From Pedobacter glucosidilyticus (GTDB lineage Bacteria; Bacteroidota; Bacteroidia; Sphingobacteriales; Sphingobacteriaceae): 64,000 nucleotides of DNA. Below, piece after piece: positions 45,220-54,115 of the stretch. The notes under the pieces are model-generated. The model did not search any database. It saw only the letters and a program-made list of their open reading frames with translations, and had not been told where the DNA came from. Numbering within the stretch: position 1 is the stretch's first letter; every line of letters begins with the position of its first letter. The position numbers and the translations under genes were made by a program. The stretch covers positions 124,001 to 188,000 of the forward strand of contig NZ_DLHN01000021.1 in the NCBI RefSeq assembly GCF_002483235.1, given 5' to 3'.

Positions 45220-46854
45220 ATGAAAAAATATTTATTGTATTTAATGGCGGTTTTTTTGTTTGCAGGAGCTTGCAAGCAAGATGAAATCAGCAGAATTGAG
45301 CCTACGGGAGAATTTGATGTTTATTTTGATTTTCCTCAGGGTAATATCACTGCTCCAACCAAACTTATTTTAACAAACCGTTCGAGGTTTTCAGAAAGGT
45401 TTTTATGGAACTTTCCACAAGGTAAGATTTTAACTAATGAAGGATTACAAGATGTATCTTCTAGTACCAAAATTGTACCTGATACCATAGTTTACGAACT
45501 GCCAGGTACTTATAAAGTAACCTTAACAGCTTGGCAAGATGGTAGGGTAGATTCTTTGGTTAGAGAGCTTGTTGTAAGAAAGAGAACCCCTGTTATTACA
45601 GCACCAGCCAATATAGAGGTGTTTAATGATTACGAATTTCAGGCTTCTGCCTTTAAATTTCCAGATAGAGATATTACATTCTCATGGGATTTTGATGAGC
45701 CAGGTTTAGTTTCAAATGAGCAAAATCCAACTGTTGCCTTTGAAAGAGAGGGTCTTCATACCATAACTTTAACAGTTAATGATGGTGAAGAAATATTAAC
45801 GGTAACCAGAATTATTGAAGTAAAAGGTGAGCTGGCAAGAAGCTTGTATTTTACAGATGCCATTACCCAGAGGATTTATAGACTAAGTTTTGCGCAAAAC
45901 GCAGTTGTTCAACAAACTAATATTGCTACAACTTTACACCCATTATCTATGAGTGTTTTTAATAACAGAATTTATGTTGTAGAGACAGGTAAAGGATTAA
46001 GGTTTAGTTCAGGTGTAAATGCAGCCCCTGATGGGAATATTACTTCTTATGATATCAATGGTTCTAATCCGGTAATTTTAACCAGGTCTTCTAACTTTGT
46101 AGCACCTCCTGCACCACAAGTTGTTGATTATAGAAATGATCCATGGATGCATACTTTTGATAATAGCGGAAATATTTGGTTTACAGAACGAAACGGTGGG
46201 GTAAGAACAGTACCTCTTAACGCTGTGGATGCACAGTATCCATTATCAAGATTTGCTCTAACTGCGGCAAATGCTGGGGTATCTACTGCTACTTATTTTG
46301 ATGGTGATATAAAATTTGTAAATAATGAGCTTTGGCTTTCTAAAACCGGTACAACAGGAAAAGGAATCTGGAGATTTAGTACAGCTGGAAACTTCATTGC
46401 ACCATTAGGTGGAAACATCATGAATTATGCCATCAGATCATTTGTAGTAGACCAAGTGCATGGTAAAATTTATTTTGCTGTTAATGTTGGGGCTTATGGT
46501 TTGTACAGAGCAGATCTTGATGGTAACAATGTAGTAGCTATTGATAATGGCCCAAGTATGCAAGTAGCAGCAAATGCTTTTTCACAAGAAGGTTCTGCAA
46601 ATGAATGGGTTTACATAACTGGTTTAGCATTAAATTTAGATGCCAGTTTACCAACAGGAGGGTATTTATATTATGGATACCGTAGCGATTTGGATATATC
46701 AGGTGATCCTAACGCCCCTACAATTAGAAATAATCCTGCAGTAAACTCAGGTGTGAAAATATATCCTTTGGATGGTAGTACTGCCCCAGCCTTTATACCA
46801 GCTACCAGAGGTTATGCACCTTATGGTATTGCTATAGACAATGTTAGAAGATAA
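45220..46854 (+). CDS. PKD-domain lipoprotein with propeller-like C-terminal part
   Basis: 544 aa; lipobox G-A-C (C18). Two PKD-type domains: residues ~30-120 (RFLWNFPQGK...PGTYKVTLTAW) and ~125-200 (FSWDFDEPG...EGLHTITLTVND). C-terminal ~340 residues resemble a beta-propeller (IYRLSFAQNAVVQQTN, NIWFTERNGGVRTVPL, GIWRFSTAGNF, KIYFAVNVGAYGLYRADLDG). Probable surface glycan-binding protein of the SusC/SusD locus. Confidence 0.85.
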   Translation: MKKYLLYLMAVFLFAGACKQDEISRIEPTGEFDVYFDFPQGNITAPTKLILTNRSRFSERFLWNFPQGKILTNEGLQDVSSSTKIVPDTIVYELPGTYKVTLTAWQDGRVDSLVRELVVRKRTPVITAPANIEVFNDYEFQASAFKFPDRDITFSWDFDEPGLVSNEQNPTVAFEREGLHTITLTVNDGEEILTVTRIIEVKGELARSLYFTDAITQRIYRLSFAQNAVVQQTNIATTLHPLSMSVFNNRIYVVETGKGLRFSSGVNAAPDGNITSYDINGSNPVILTRSSNFVAPPAPQVVDYRNDPWMHTFDNSGNIWFTERNGGVRTVPLNAVDAQYPLSRFALTAANAGVSTATYFDGDIKFVNNELWLSKTGTTGKGIWRFSTAGNFIAPLGGNIMNYAIRSFVVDQVHGKIYFAVNVGAYGLYRADLDGNNVVAIDNGPSMQVAANAFSQEGSANEWVYITGLALNLDASLPTGGYLYYGYRSDLDISGDPNAPTIRNNPAVNSGVKIYPLDGSTAPAFIPATRGYAPYGIAIDNVRR

Positions 46855-46863
46855 ATGAATATT

Positions 46864-46892
46864 AAGACTGTCCTTTTTTTAAGGGCAGTCTT
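46864..46892 (+). terminator. Weak hairpin between PKD lipoprotein and GH18 genes
   Basis: AAGACTGTCCTT / AAGGGCAGTCTT stem with one G-U, 5-nt loop, without a real T run. More likely an mRNA-processing or attenuating hairpin within the operon than a full terminator. Confidence 0.5.
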
Positions 46893-46905
46893 CTAAAAAT
46901 TTAGA

Positions 46906-47952
46906 ATGATGAAAAAAGTATTTTATATCTATTTTTTAGTCCTGATAACCATTCAGGCTTGTCAGAAAGAGGTGGCTATAGTTCCTGACGGTTATAATAC
47001 TGGAGCCGTGAGAGAGAAACCTACAACCCCTTATGTGTCAGATAGAAATTTTAAGGTTGTGGCTTATTATGCCGAAGGCAGAGAACCAGATTCTATAGAA
47101 TTAGCTAAGTTTAAAATGATCACCCATTTACATTTTGCCTTTGCTTATCCAAATGCAAATGGTACACTTAAAGCTATTGCTCGTCCGGCTAATTTTGAGA
47201 AAATGAAAAAATTAGCTAAAGAAAATGGGGTAAAGTTTGGTGTTTCTATAGCTGGAGTATCAGCCGCAGAAAAGCAGATTTATGAAAATATTGTAAAAGA
47301 CCCTGCATTAAGGTCGGTCTTTATAAAGAATATCGTAGATTTTGCGGTTGTTAATGACCTTGATGGTATAGATATCGACTGGGAATACCCTACAGCAGAT
47401 AAAGGGCAACACATTACTTATGAAAGTTTCATGAGAGAGCTTTCTACAGAACTACACGCTTGGCATAAATATTTAAGTGCAGCGGTTACTGCAGGTGTTT
47501 TTCCTGGTGGAATTAGAGATGGTATTACCCTTGGTGCTGTAGAGGCGATGGATTTTATTAATCTTATGGCTTATGATGGCGCTGGTTATAGGGGAAATCC
47601 TAACCATGCTTCATTGGTACTTACTGAGGATGTTATCAATTACTGGTTAAACCAAAAAGGTATCCCTAAAGAAAAAGCTGTAGTAGGTATACCTGCTTAC
47701 GGTAAAAATGCAGCTAATGCTGCTTTAACTTTCAGAGATTTGATACGTCTTGGTGCTGATCCTGACGCTAATTCTTTTACTAATTCTGATAATGTAACCT
47801 ATTATTATAATGGTATCCCTACTGTGAAACAAAAAGCACAAATGGCAAAAAATAACGCTAATGGTATTATGTTTTGGGAATTTTACCAGGATATAAATGG
47901 TGATAGATCTTTATTGAAAGCTGCAAATGATGCTATAGGCAGAACTTACTAA
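46906..47952 (+). CDS. GH18 family glycosidase lipoprotein
   Basis: 348 aa; lipobox Q-A-C (C19). GH18 catalytic motif DxxDxDxE is D153-x2-D156-x-D158-x-E160 (DGIDIDWEYP). Other barrel motifs include FKVVAYYAEGR, HLHFAFAYP, INLMAYDGAG and VVGIPAYGK. GH18 enzymes act on beta-1,4-GlcNAc-containing chains by substrate-assisted catalysis. In this locus the likely target is peptidoglycan or chitin-like glycan (endo-GlcNAcase). Start may be the second ATG (46909). Confidence 0.93.
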   Translation: MMKKVFYIYFLVLITIQACQKEVAIVPDGYNTGAVREKPTTPYVSDRNFKVVAYYAEGREPDSIELAKFKMITHLHFAFAYPNANGTLKAIARPANFEKMKKLAKENGVKFGVSIAGVSAAEKQIYENIVKDPALRSVFIKNIVDFAVVNDLDGIDIDWEYPTADKGQHITYESFMRELSTELHAWHKYLSAAVTAGVFPGGIRDGITLGAVEAMDFINLMAYDGAGYRGNPNHASLVLTEDVINYWLNQKGIPKEKAVVGIPAYGKNAANAALTFRDLIRLGADPDANSFTNSDNVTYYYNGIPTVKQKAQMAKNNANGIMFWEFYQDINGDRSLLKAANDAIGRTY

Positions 47953-47976
47953 GCTTACCAAAATCTTTATTATTAA

Positions 47977-48117
47977 AGAGGCTGTCTCCAAAAACCGTAT
48001 TTGTCTTGATTGGAGCAGATTCTAGATGTTCTCTAATACGCTCAGAAAAGGCTTCGACTCCCTGCCTAAAGCAGGTGCTCGGCCTGATACAACGTGTACC
48101 AATTTGAGACAGCCTCT
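47977..48117. mobile_element. MITE-like element, 141 bp with 12-bp terminal inverted repeats
   Basis: Perfect TIRs AGAGGCTGTCTC (47977-47988) and GAGACAGCCTCT (48106-48117), continuing with one mismatch. GAGGCTGTCTCAA ends are typical of some Bacteroidota IS families. It has no coding capacity and contains an inner CCTGC...GCAGG hairpin. A target-site duplication is not clear. Confidence 0.7.
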
Positions 48118-48131
48118 AAAAAAAACTTTTT

Positions 48132-49640
48132 ATGAACAAAAGGTATAACCTGCTATTGCCTATACTTTTCTTTTTATTAGGTGGTAAATTAGTTGCACAG
48201 CAAACACCTAAAACAGAGTTTAGAGCTGTTTGGGTTGCAACAGTTAAAAATATCGATTGGCCTTCAAAACCAGGACTTCACTCTTCTTCACAGCAAGAAG
48301 AATTGATTAAATTGTTTGATGAGCATGAAAAAAATGGTATGAATGCTATTTTTTTACAAGTAAGACCATCAGCAGATGCACTTTATGCCAAAAGTAACGA
48401 GCCATGGACAATGTTTTTGTCTGGTAAACAAGGTTTAGCACCGCAACCATTTTATGATCCATTGGCTTTTGCTGTAGCAGAAGCACACAAGAGGGGGATG
48501 GAATTGCATGCTTGGTTTAATCCTTACAGAGCAACAAATGATTTAGATACGGCTAACATATCTTCTAATCATTTACTTTATAAAAAACCTGATTGGTTTT
48601 TTACCTATGGTACAAAGAAATATTTTAACCCAGGTTTACCCGAAGTAAGAGACTATATCACTCAAATTATCACCAATGTGGTAAGAAATTATGATATAGA
48701 TGGTGTTCATTTTGATGATTATTTCTATCCATATCCAGATAAGCAAGCCATGCCTGATAGCTTAACTTTTAAAACATACCCTAGAGGGATAATGACAATA
48801 GAAGATTGGAGACGAGATAATGTTGACTTATTGATTAAACAAGTATCTGATAGTTTAAGAGCTATTCAGCCCTATCTAAAGTTTGGTATTTCTCCGTCTG
48901 GGATATACAGAAATATTAAAGAGGATCCACAAGGTTCTGAAACTACAGGTTTTCAACATTATAGCCAACTCTATGCTGATAGTAAAAAATGGCTACAACA
49001 AGGTTGGATAGATTATATCAATCCTCAAATATATTTTCCGTTTAACTATGCACCGGCTGCTTATGAAAAGTTAGTGGATTGGTGGGCTAAAAATGCTTTT
49101 GGTAAACATGTTTACATAGGACATGGGGTTTACCGTTTAGTAGAAGATAAAAATGGTTGGAATGATAAGCAACAAATGCCTAATCAAATCAGGTATTTAA
49201 GAAATAATCCTCATATACAAGGGAGCGTTTTTTTTAGTTCTAAATCTGTAACCCATAACCTTGGAGGTTTTCAGGATTCTTTAAGGCAAAATTTTTATAA
49301 ATATAAGGCTATACCACCTGTAATGACATGGTTAAGTGATACTGCGCCTTCGGCACCAGAGCATCTTATAGCAAAAAAGGAAAAAGGTAAAATTATATTG
49401 AGTTGGAAGTCTGCAAAACAAATAGGTGTTTCATCATCAGTAAGAAAATATGTATTGTATCAGTTTGATAAGAAAGAAGAAATTGATCTGGATAATCCTG
49501 CAAAAATTATTAAAGTTATTTGGGCTCCGGCTAATCAAATAGAACTTCATATTAATAAGCATAAGAAACATCAATACATCTTAACAGCCTTAAATTTTAA
49601 TAACAGAGAAAGTGATCCATCAAATATGGTGAAAAGATAA
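48132..49640 (+). CDS. GHL10 family glycosidase (DigH/YddW-like), second copy
   Basis: 502 aa, paralogue of the gene at 36132. Signal peptide, GHL10 barrel: FRAVWVATVKNIDWP, AIFLQVRPSADALYAK, RGMELHAWFNPYRAT, YDIDGVHFDDYFYPY, FGISPSGIYRN, WIDYINPQIYF. C-terminal FN3-like domain, but no type IX sorting domain, so it should stay periplasmic (or outer-membrane associated), unlike its T9SS sibling. Follows the MITE and is the start of a tight downstream gene run. Confidence 0.9.
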   Translation: MNKRYNLLLPILFFLLGGKLVAQQTPKTEFRAVWVATVKNIDWPSKPGLHSSSQQEELIKLFDEHEKNGMNAIFLQVRPSADALYAKSNEPWTMFLSGKQGLAPQPFYDPLAFAVAEAHKRGMELHAWFNPYRATNDLDTANISSNHLLYKKPDWFFTYGTKKYFNPGLPEVRDYITQIITNVVRNYDIDGVHFDDYFYPYPDKQAMPDSLTFKTYPRGIMTIEDWRRDNVDLLIKQVSDSLRAIQPYLKFGISPSGIYRNIKEDPQGSETTGFQHYSQLYADSKKWLQQGWIDYINPQIYFPFNYAPAAYEKLVDWWAKNAFGKHVYIGHGVYRLVEDKNGWNDKQQMPNQIRYLRNNPHIQGSVFFSSKSVTHNLGGFQDSLRQNFYKYKAIPPVMTWLSDTAPSAPEHLIAKKEKGKIILSWKSAKQIGVSSSVRKYVLYQFDKKEEIDLDNPAKIIKVIWAPANQIELHINKHKKHQYILTALNFNNRESDPSNMVKR

Positions 49641-49680
49641 TGCGTTTTTATGCGTTTTTATTTTTGTTTAAATGCGTTTT
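49641..49680 (+). promoter_or_regulatory. Three TGCGTTTTT motifs in direct repeat
   Basis: TGCGTTTTTA at 49641-49650 and 49651-49660, and TGCGTTTT from 49673, in the short gap after the second GHL10 gene. These are the densest copies of this motif in the locus. Confidence 0.5.
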
Positions 49681-49713
49681 TTTGCATTTTTGTATTCAAT
49701 AGGGAGAGTTATC

Positions 49714-51567
49714 ATGCGTTTTAAACTTGTTGTGCTTATTTGTTTGTTTTTAAAGTTTGATGGATTTGCTCAACCCTTCAAATTTGCTCATGTTACAGAT
49801 ACCCATATTGGTAATGTAACAGGTGCTGATGATTTACGTAGAACCGTTCGGGATATCAACCGTAACTCTGAACTTAAATTTGTTATCGTATCAGGCGATG
49901 TAACTGAATTTGGCTCTGATGAAGAGCTAAAATTGGCTAAACAGATTTTGGATAGCTTAAACAAACCTTATTATGTAACTCCGGGTAACCATGATACCAA
50001 TTGGTCTGAGAGTGGCGGAAATTCATTTTTAACTACTTTTAAATCTGGTACTTTTACCTTTACTTATAACGGATACAGGTTTGTGGGTACGGGTTCTGGT
50101 CCGTATATGAGGATGGGGCCTGGCCAAATTCCTAGAGAAGATATCGTGTGGCTAGACTCTGTTTTAAATACCGTTAAAGATAGAACTCCAATTATTTATG
50201 TGAATCATTATCCACAAGATTCTTCTTTAAACAATTGGTACAGCGCTATCGATATTCTCAAGAAAAAGAATACCCAATTGATGCTCTGTGGACATGGTCA
50301 TCAAAACAAAAAATATGAATTTGAGGGTATTCCAAACGTGATGGGACGCTCTAATTTGAGAGCTAAAGATACTGTTGGGGGGTATAACATCATCACTATC
50401 GCCAATAACGAAGCTACTTTTACCACTCAAAAACCTTTAACTGATATAAAGGAAACTTGGTTAAGTGTAACGCTTAAAGATCATGCTTTTCATCTTCAGC
50501 CAAGTAACTATCCACGACCAAACTTTGCTGTTAATAAGCAGTATCCTCAGGTAAAAGTGAAATGGGAATTTCAAGATGATAGCGATTTGGGTGTTGGAAT
50601 AGCTCAATTTAAGCATTTATTCATCAGTGCTAATACCAAAGGTGAGGTTTATGCTTTAACCAAGACTAAAGGAAAGCAGCAATGGAAATTTCAAACACAG
50701 GGTAAAATATATAGTACTCCTTATGTTTATCAAAATAGCGTTTTAATTGGTTCTACAGATGGGTATTTATATTGTTTAAACGCTAAAACTGGGAATTTAG
50801 AGTGGAAGTATAAAACAGCTAGAGCTATTTTAGGTAGTCCTTTAGTTGTGGATGGGATGGTTTATTTTGGCTCTTCAGATGGGCATTTTAGAGCTCTATC
50901 TATAGCAGATGGAGGTTTAATCTGGGATTATAAAGAAGTTAAGGGTTTTGTAGTAACCAAGCCACTTTTGTACCAAGGCAAACTCTATTTTGGTAGCTGG
51001 GGCAATTATTTTTATGCTTTAGATGCCAAAACAGGTAAAGAGGCTTGGAAATGGACCAATGGCTCTGCCAACAGGATGTACTCGCCGGCTGCATGTTGGC
51101 CTGTTGCTGCAAACGGTAAAGTTTTTATAGTTGCACCAGATAGGTATATGACCGCTTTTGATGCCGAAAGTGGAAAAGTTATCTGGCGGGAGACTTTAGC
51201 CAATAACAGGGTAAGAGAATCTATAGGTTTATCTGATGATGAACAATTGGTGTACGCTAAAACCATGGATGGTAAAATTATAGGCGTTTCAACAGCTGCC
51301 GAAAATTTTAAGGTTAGCTGGGAATCTCCACTACAATTGCCCTATGAGCTTAATCCGGCAGCTATTACAACCTATAAAAATCAGGTTTTTATACCTACCC
51401 ATTCTGGTTTAGCTGTGGCGCTTAACCAAAAGGATGGAGCGGTAATTTGGAAACATAAAACCTCAAATTGTTTAATAAATACCATAAAACCCATCAGTAA
51501 TAATGCGGTAATGGTAAGTACAATGGATGGCAAAATCAGCTATCTAAAATATAAGCAACATGATTAA
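49714..51567 (+). CDS. Metallophosphoesterase fused to PQQ-like beta-propeller
   Basis: 617 aa from ATG 49714 (signal peptide FKLVVLICLFLKFDGFAQ); ATG 49672 would place 14 codons of motif DNA at the N-terminus. Calcineurin-like domain has D29-x-H31 (VTDTHIGN), GD61-62, GNHD 91-94, and GHGHQ. Residues ~280-617 form repeats of the PQQ/quinoprotein type (GVAIAQFKHLFISANTKGEVYALTKTKGKQQWKFQT...), with many WK-type blades. The substrate is unknown; a phosphodiester in wall polymers or a sugar phosphate is possible. Overlaps the GH3 gene by 8 bp. Confidence 0.88.
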   Translation: MRFKLVVLICLFLKFDGFAQPFKFAHVTDTHIGNVTGADDLRRTVRDINRNSELKFVIVSGDVTEFGSDEELKLAKQILDSLNKPYYVTPGNHDTNWSESGGNSFLTTFKSGTFTFTYNGYRFVGTGSGPYMRMGPGQIPREDIVWLDSVLNTVKDRTPIIYVNHYPQDSSLNNWYSAIDILKKKNTQLMLCGHGHQNKKYEFEGIPNVMGRSNLRAKDTVGGYNIITIANNEATFTTQKPLTDIKETWLSVTLKDHAFHLQPSNYPRPNFAVNKQYPQVKVKWEFQDDSDLGVGIAQFKHLFISANTKGEVYALTKTKGKQQWKFQTQGKIYSTPYVYQNSVLIGSTDGYLYCLNAKTGNLEWKYKTARAILGSPLVVDGMVYFGSSDGHFRALSIADGGLIWDYKEVKGFVVTKPLLYQGKLYFGSWGNYFYALDAKTGKEAWKWTNGSANRMYSPAACWPVAANGKVFIVAPDRYMTAFDAESGKVIWRETLANNRVRESIGLSDDEQLVYAKTMDGKIIGVSTAAENFKVSWESPLQLPYELNPAAITTYKNQVFIPTHSGLAVALNQKDGAVIWKHKTSNCLINTIKPISNNAVMVSTMDGKISYLKYKQHD

Positions 51568-53263
51568 AAAACTCATTATATTTTCTCTGGTATTATTATC
51601 AGGCGGAGTGCAGGCGCAAGAATTTTTACAAGTTTCTAAAGCTTCGCAACGATGGGCAGATAGCGTTTATAAAAAGCTAAACAGGAGAGAGAAAATTGCT
51701 CAACTCATGGTATTGAGGTTATCAGAAAAAAGTGGTGATTCTGCCATTTTTTATACCAAAGAAGTATCAAGATATATCCAAAAGTATAATATAGGGTCTA
51801 TTTGCCTTTTTCAAGGGAAAGCTATCCAACAAGCCCTAACGGTTAATCAGCTACAACAGCAAGCCCGTACACCTTTAATGGTTTGTATAGATGGCGAAAC
51901 TGGTGTTGGGATGCGTTTTGATGACATCTTGCGTTTTCCCAATCAATTAACTTTAGGTGCTGTAGCCAATGCAGATTTAGCTTATCAAATGGGGCAAGCT
52001 ATAGGTATACAATGTAAAAGGGCAGGTATACAGGTTAATTATGCACCTGTTGTGGATATTAATAATAACCCTGCTAATCCGGTAATTAATGTAAGGTCTT
52101 TTGGGGAGAGCAAATACAAAGTAGCTAGATTTGGCATAGCGCTTACGCAAGGCATGCAGCAAGCAGGTGTGATGGCTTGCGCTAAACATTTTCCAGGGCA
52201 TGGTGATGTAAGTGTTGATTCTCATTATGATTTGCCGGTAATCCCTAAATCTAAATCACAATTAGATTCTTTAGAGATTTATCCCTTTAAAGAAATGATT
52301 AAAGCTGGCGTTGGCAGTATGATGATGGGACATTTATACATCCCCGCTATTGATGCTACGGTTAACCAAGCTTCCTCCTTATCCAAAAAAAATGTGACTG
52401 ATTTGGTAAGAAACGACTTAGGTTTTAAAGGGATTAATTTTACCGATGCGCTGGAAATGAAAGGTGTTGCTAAGTTTTATCCGCAAGGTGAGGCTGCTGC
52501 ACAGTCTTTAATTGCTGGTAATGATATGTTATGTTTGCCTGGCGATATTAAAGGTAGCATTAAAAGGATTAGAAAAGCTATCCGTAAAAAAGAATTAAGC
52601 TGGGATGATATACAAGCGAAAGTAAACCGTGTTTTAATTGCTAAATACAATTTAGGTCTTTATCAAGTACCAGTTATTGATACTTTAAATTTAGTTAACG
52701 AGCTTAACGAGTTGGTTATTCCTTTAAAAAAGGAAATCTATAAGCAAGCTATTACAGTGCTTAAACAAACAGATTCTGCTATTACTCCGCTTAACTATAA
52801 ACAAAAAATAGCATTTGTAGGTGTGGGTTTAAAAGCTGAAAATCATTTTTCAGAGCAGTTAAAAAACATCTATAAAGCAGATAGCTACTGTTTAGCGTAT
52901 AACTCATCTGAAGAAGAGGCTAATGCTTTATTGCAACAGGTACAAAATAAATATGATGTTATTATTGTGGGTGTACATCAATATGCGAAATACCCGGCTA
53001 ACAATTTTGGTATTAGTCAAACGGTTATCCATTTTGTTAAGCAGGTTAATCAACAAAATAAAGCTATTAATATTGCTTTTGGTACACCTTATGCCATGAG
53101 TAATTTTACAGATTTAAACAATCTGATAGCTGCTTATGAGGATGATAATTTGATGCATGAAGCCGTTTTAAGTTTTTTAAAAGGTGAGATAAAAGCCAAT
53201 GGTACTTTGCCAGTAAGCATTGGTGGTGATTATCATTTTGGGTTTGGCATTGCAAATAAATAA
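51560..53263 (+). CDS. GH3 beta-N-acetylhexosaminidase, NagZ-like
   Basis: 567 aa, with signal peptide (KKLIIFSLVLLSGGVQAQ). NagZ hallmark KHFPGHGD (209-216) followed by DSH (220-222); the nucleophile is probably D296 (FTDALEM). Removes terminal beta-GlcNAc from muropeptides or chitobiose-like units. The periplasmic signal contrasts with cytoplasmic NagZ of enterobacteria but is usual in Bacteroidota. C-terminal ~180 residues form an extra GH3_C-like domain. Direct neighbour of murQ. Confidence 0.92.
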   Translation: MIKKLIIFSLVLLSGGVQAQEFLQVSKASQRWADSVYKKLNRREKIAQLMVLRLSEKSGDSAIFYTKEVSRYIQKYNIGSICLFQGKAIQQALTVNQLQQQARTPLMVCIDGETGVGMRFDDILRFPNQLTLGAVANADLAYQMGQAIGIQCKRAGIQVNYAPVVDINNNPANPVINVRSFGESKYKVARFGIALTQGMQQAGVMACAKHFPGHGDVSVDSHYDLPVIPKSKSQLDSLEIYPFKEMIKAGVGSMMMGHLYIPAIDATVNQASSLSKKNVTDLVRNDLGFKGINFTDALEMKGVAKFYPQGEAAAQSLIAGNDMLCLPGDIKGSIKRIRKAIRKKELSWDDIQAKVNRVLIAKYNLGLYQVPVIDTLNLVNELNELVIPLKKEIYKQAITVLKQTDSAITPLNYKQKIAFVGVGLKAENHFSEQLKNIYKADSYCLAYNSSEEEANALLQQVQNKYDVIIVGVHQYAKYPANNFGISQTVIHFVKQVNQQNKAINIAFGTPYAMSNFTDLNNLIAAYEDDNLMHEAVLSFLKGEIKANGTLPVSIGGDYHFGFGIANK

Positions 53264-53287
53264 AAGAGAGAATTAAAAAAAATAAAC

Positions 53288-54100
53288 ATGGAAATTGTAA
53301 CAGAAAAAGAATCTAACTACCACGACTTAGATAAAATGAGCGTTGGAGAAATTTTATATAACATCAATAAAGAAGATCAAACAGTTGCCGATGCTGTTGC
53401 TAAAGCTATTCCTCAACTAGAGAAATTAGCAACCATTACGGCAGAGAAAATGAAAAAAGGTGGTCGCTTATTTTATATAGGTGCTGGTACTAGTGGCAGG
53501 TTAGGCGTTTTAGACGCATCGGAATGCCCGCCTACTTTTGGTGTTCCGTTTGACTGGATTGTTGGTATTATTGCAGGTGGAGATACTGCCATACGCAGAG
53601 CCGTAGAGTTTGCAGAAGACGATACCGAGCAAGCCTGGAAAGACTTGCAAGAATTTGATATTACCGAAGACGATGTGGTAGTAGGTATTGCAGCATCAGG
53701 CACTACACCTTATGTGATAGGAGGATTGAATACCGCCAATGCACATGGTATTGTTACAGGTTGTGTGGTTTGTAATGTAGGTAGTCCGGTGGCTGCAGAA
53801 GCACAATACCCAGTAGAAGTAGTTGTTGGTCCTGAGTTTGTTTCTGGCTCTACCCGTATGAAATCTGGAACGGCTCAAAAACTTATTCTCAACATGTTAA
53901 GTACCAGCGTCATGATTCAGTTAGGTCGTGTAAAAGGTAATAAAATGGTTGATATGCAACTGACTAATCATAAGTTGTTTAGCAGGGGTATTAACATGAT
54001 TATGCAAGAAACAGGGAAAGACCATGATGTTGCAACGCAATTATTAGAGAAATATGGTAGCGTAAGAAAAGCCATAGAAAGTGTTCTTATCAGCCACTAA
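53288..54100 (+). CDS. murQ: N-acetylmuramic acid 6-phosphate etherase
   Basis: Cleaves the D-lactyl ether of MurNAc 6-phosphate to GlcNAc 6-phosphate and D-lactate. 270 aa with an SIS fold: LFYIGAGTSGRLGVLDASECPPTFG, with E79 and E110 matching the two essential glutamates of E. coli MurQ (E83, E114). Later SGSTRMKSGTAQKLILN is the other sugar-phosphate-binding signature. Directly downstream of the NagZ-like gene and upstream of the symporter. Confidence 0.97.
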   Translation: MEIVTEKESNYHDLDKMSVGEILYNINKEDQTVADAVAKAIPQLEKLATITAEKMKKGGRLFYIGAGTSGRLGVLDASECPPTFGVPFDWIVGIIAGGDTAIRRAVEFAEDDTEQAWKDLQEFDITEDDVVVGIAASGTTPYVIGGLNTANAHGIVTGCVVCNVGSPVAAEAQYPVEVVVGPEFVSGSTRMKSGTAQKLILNMLSTSVMIQLGRVKGNKMVDMQLTNHKLFSRGINMIMQETGKDHDVATQLLEKYGSVRKAIESVLISH

Positions 54101-54115
54101 AAAATAAAATCATAC

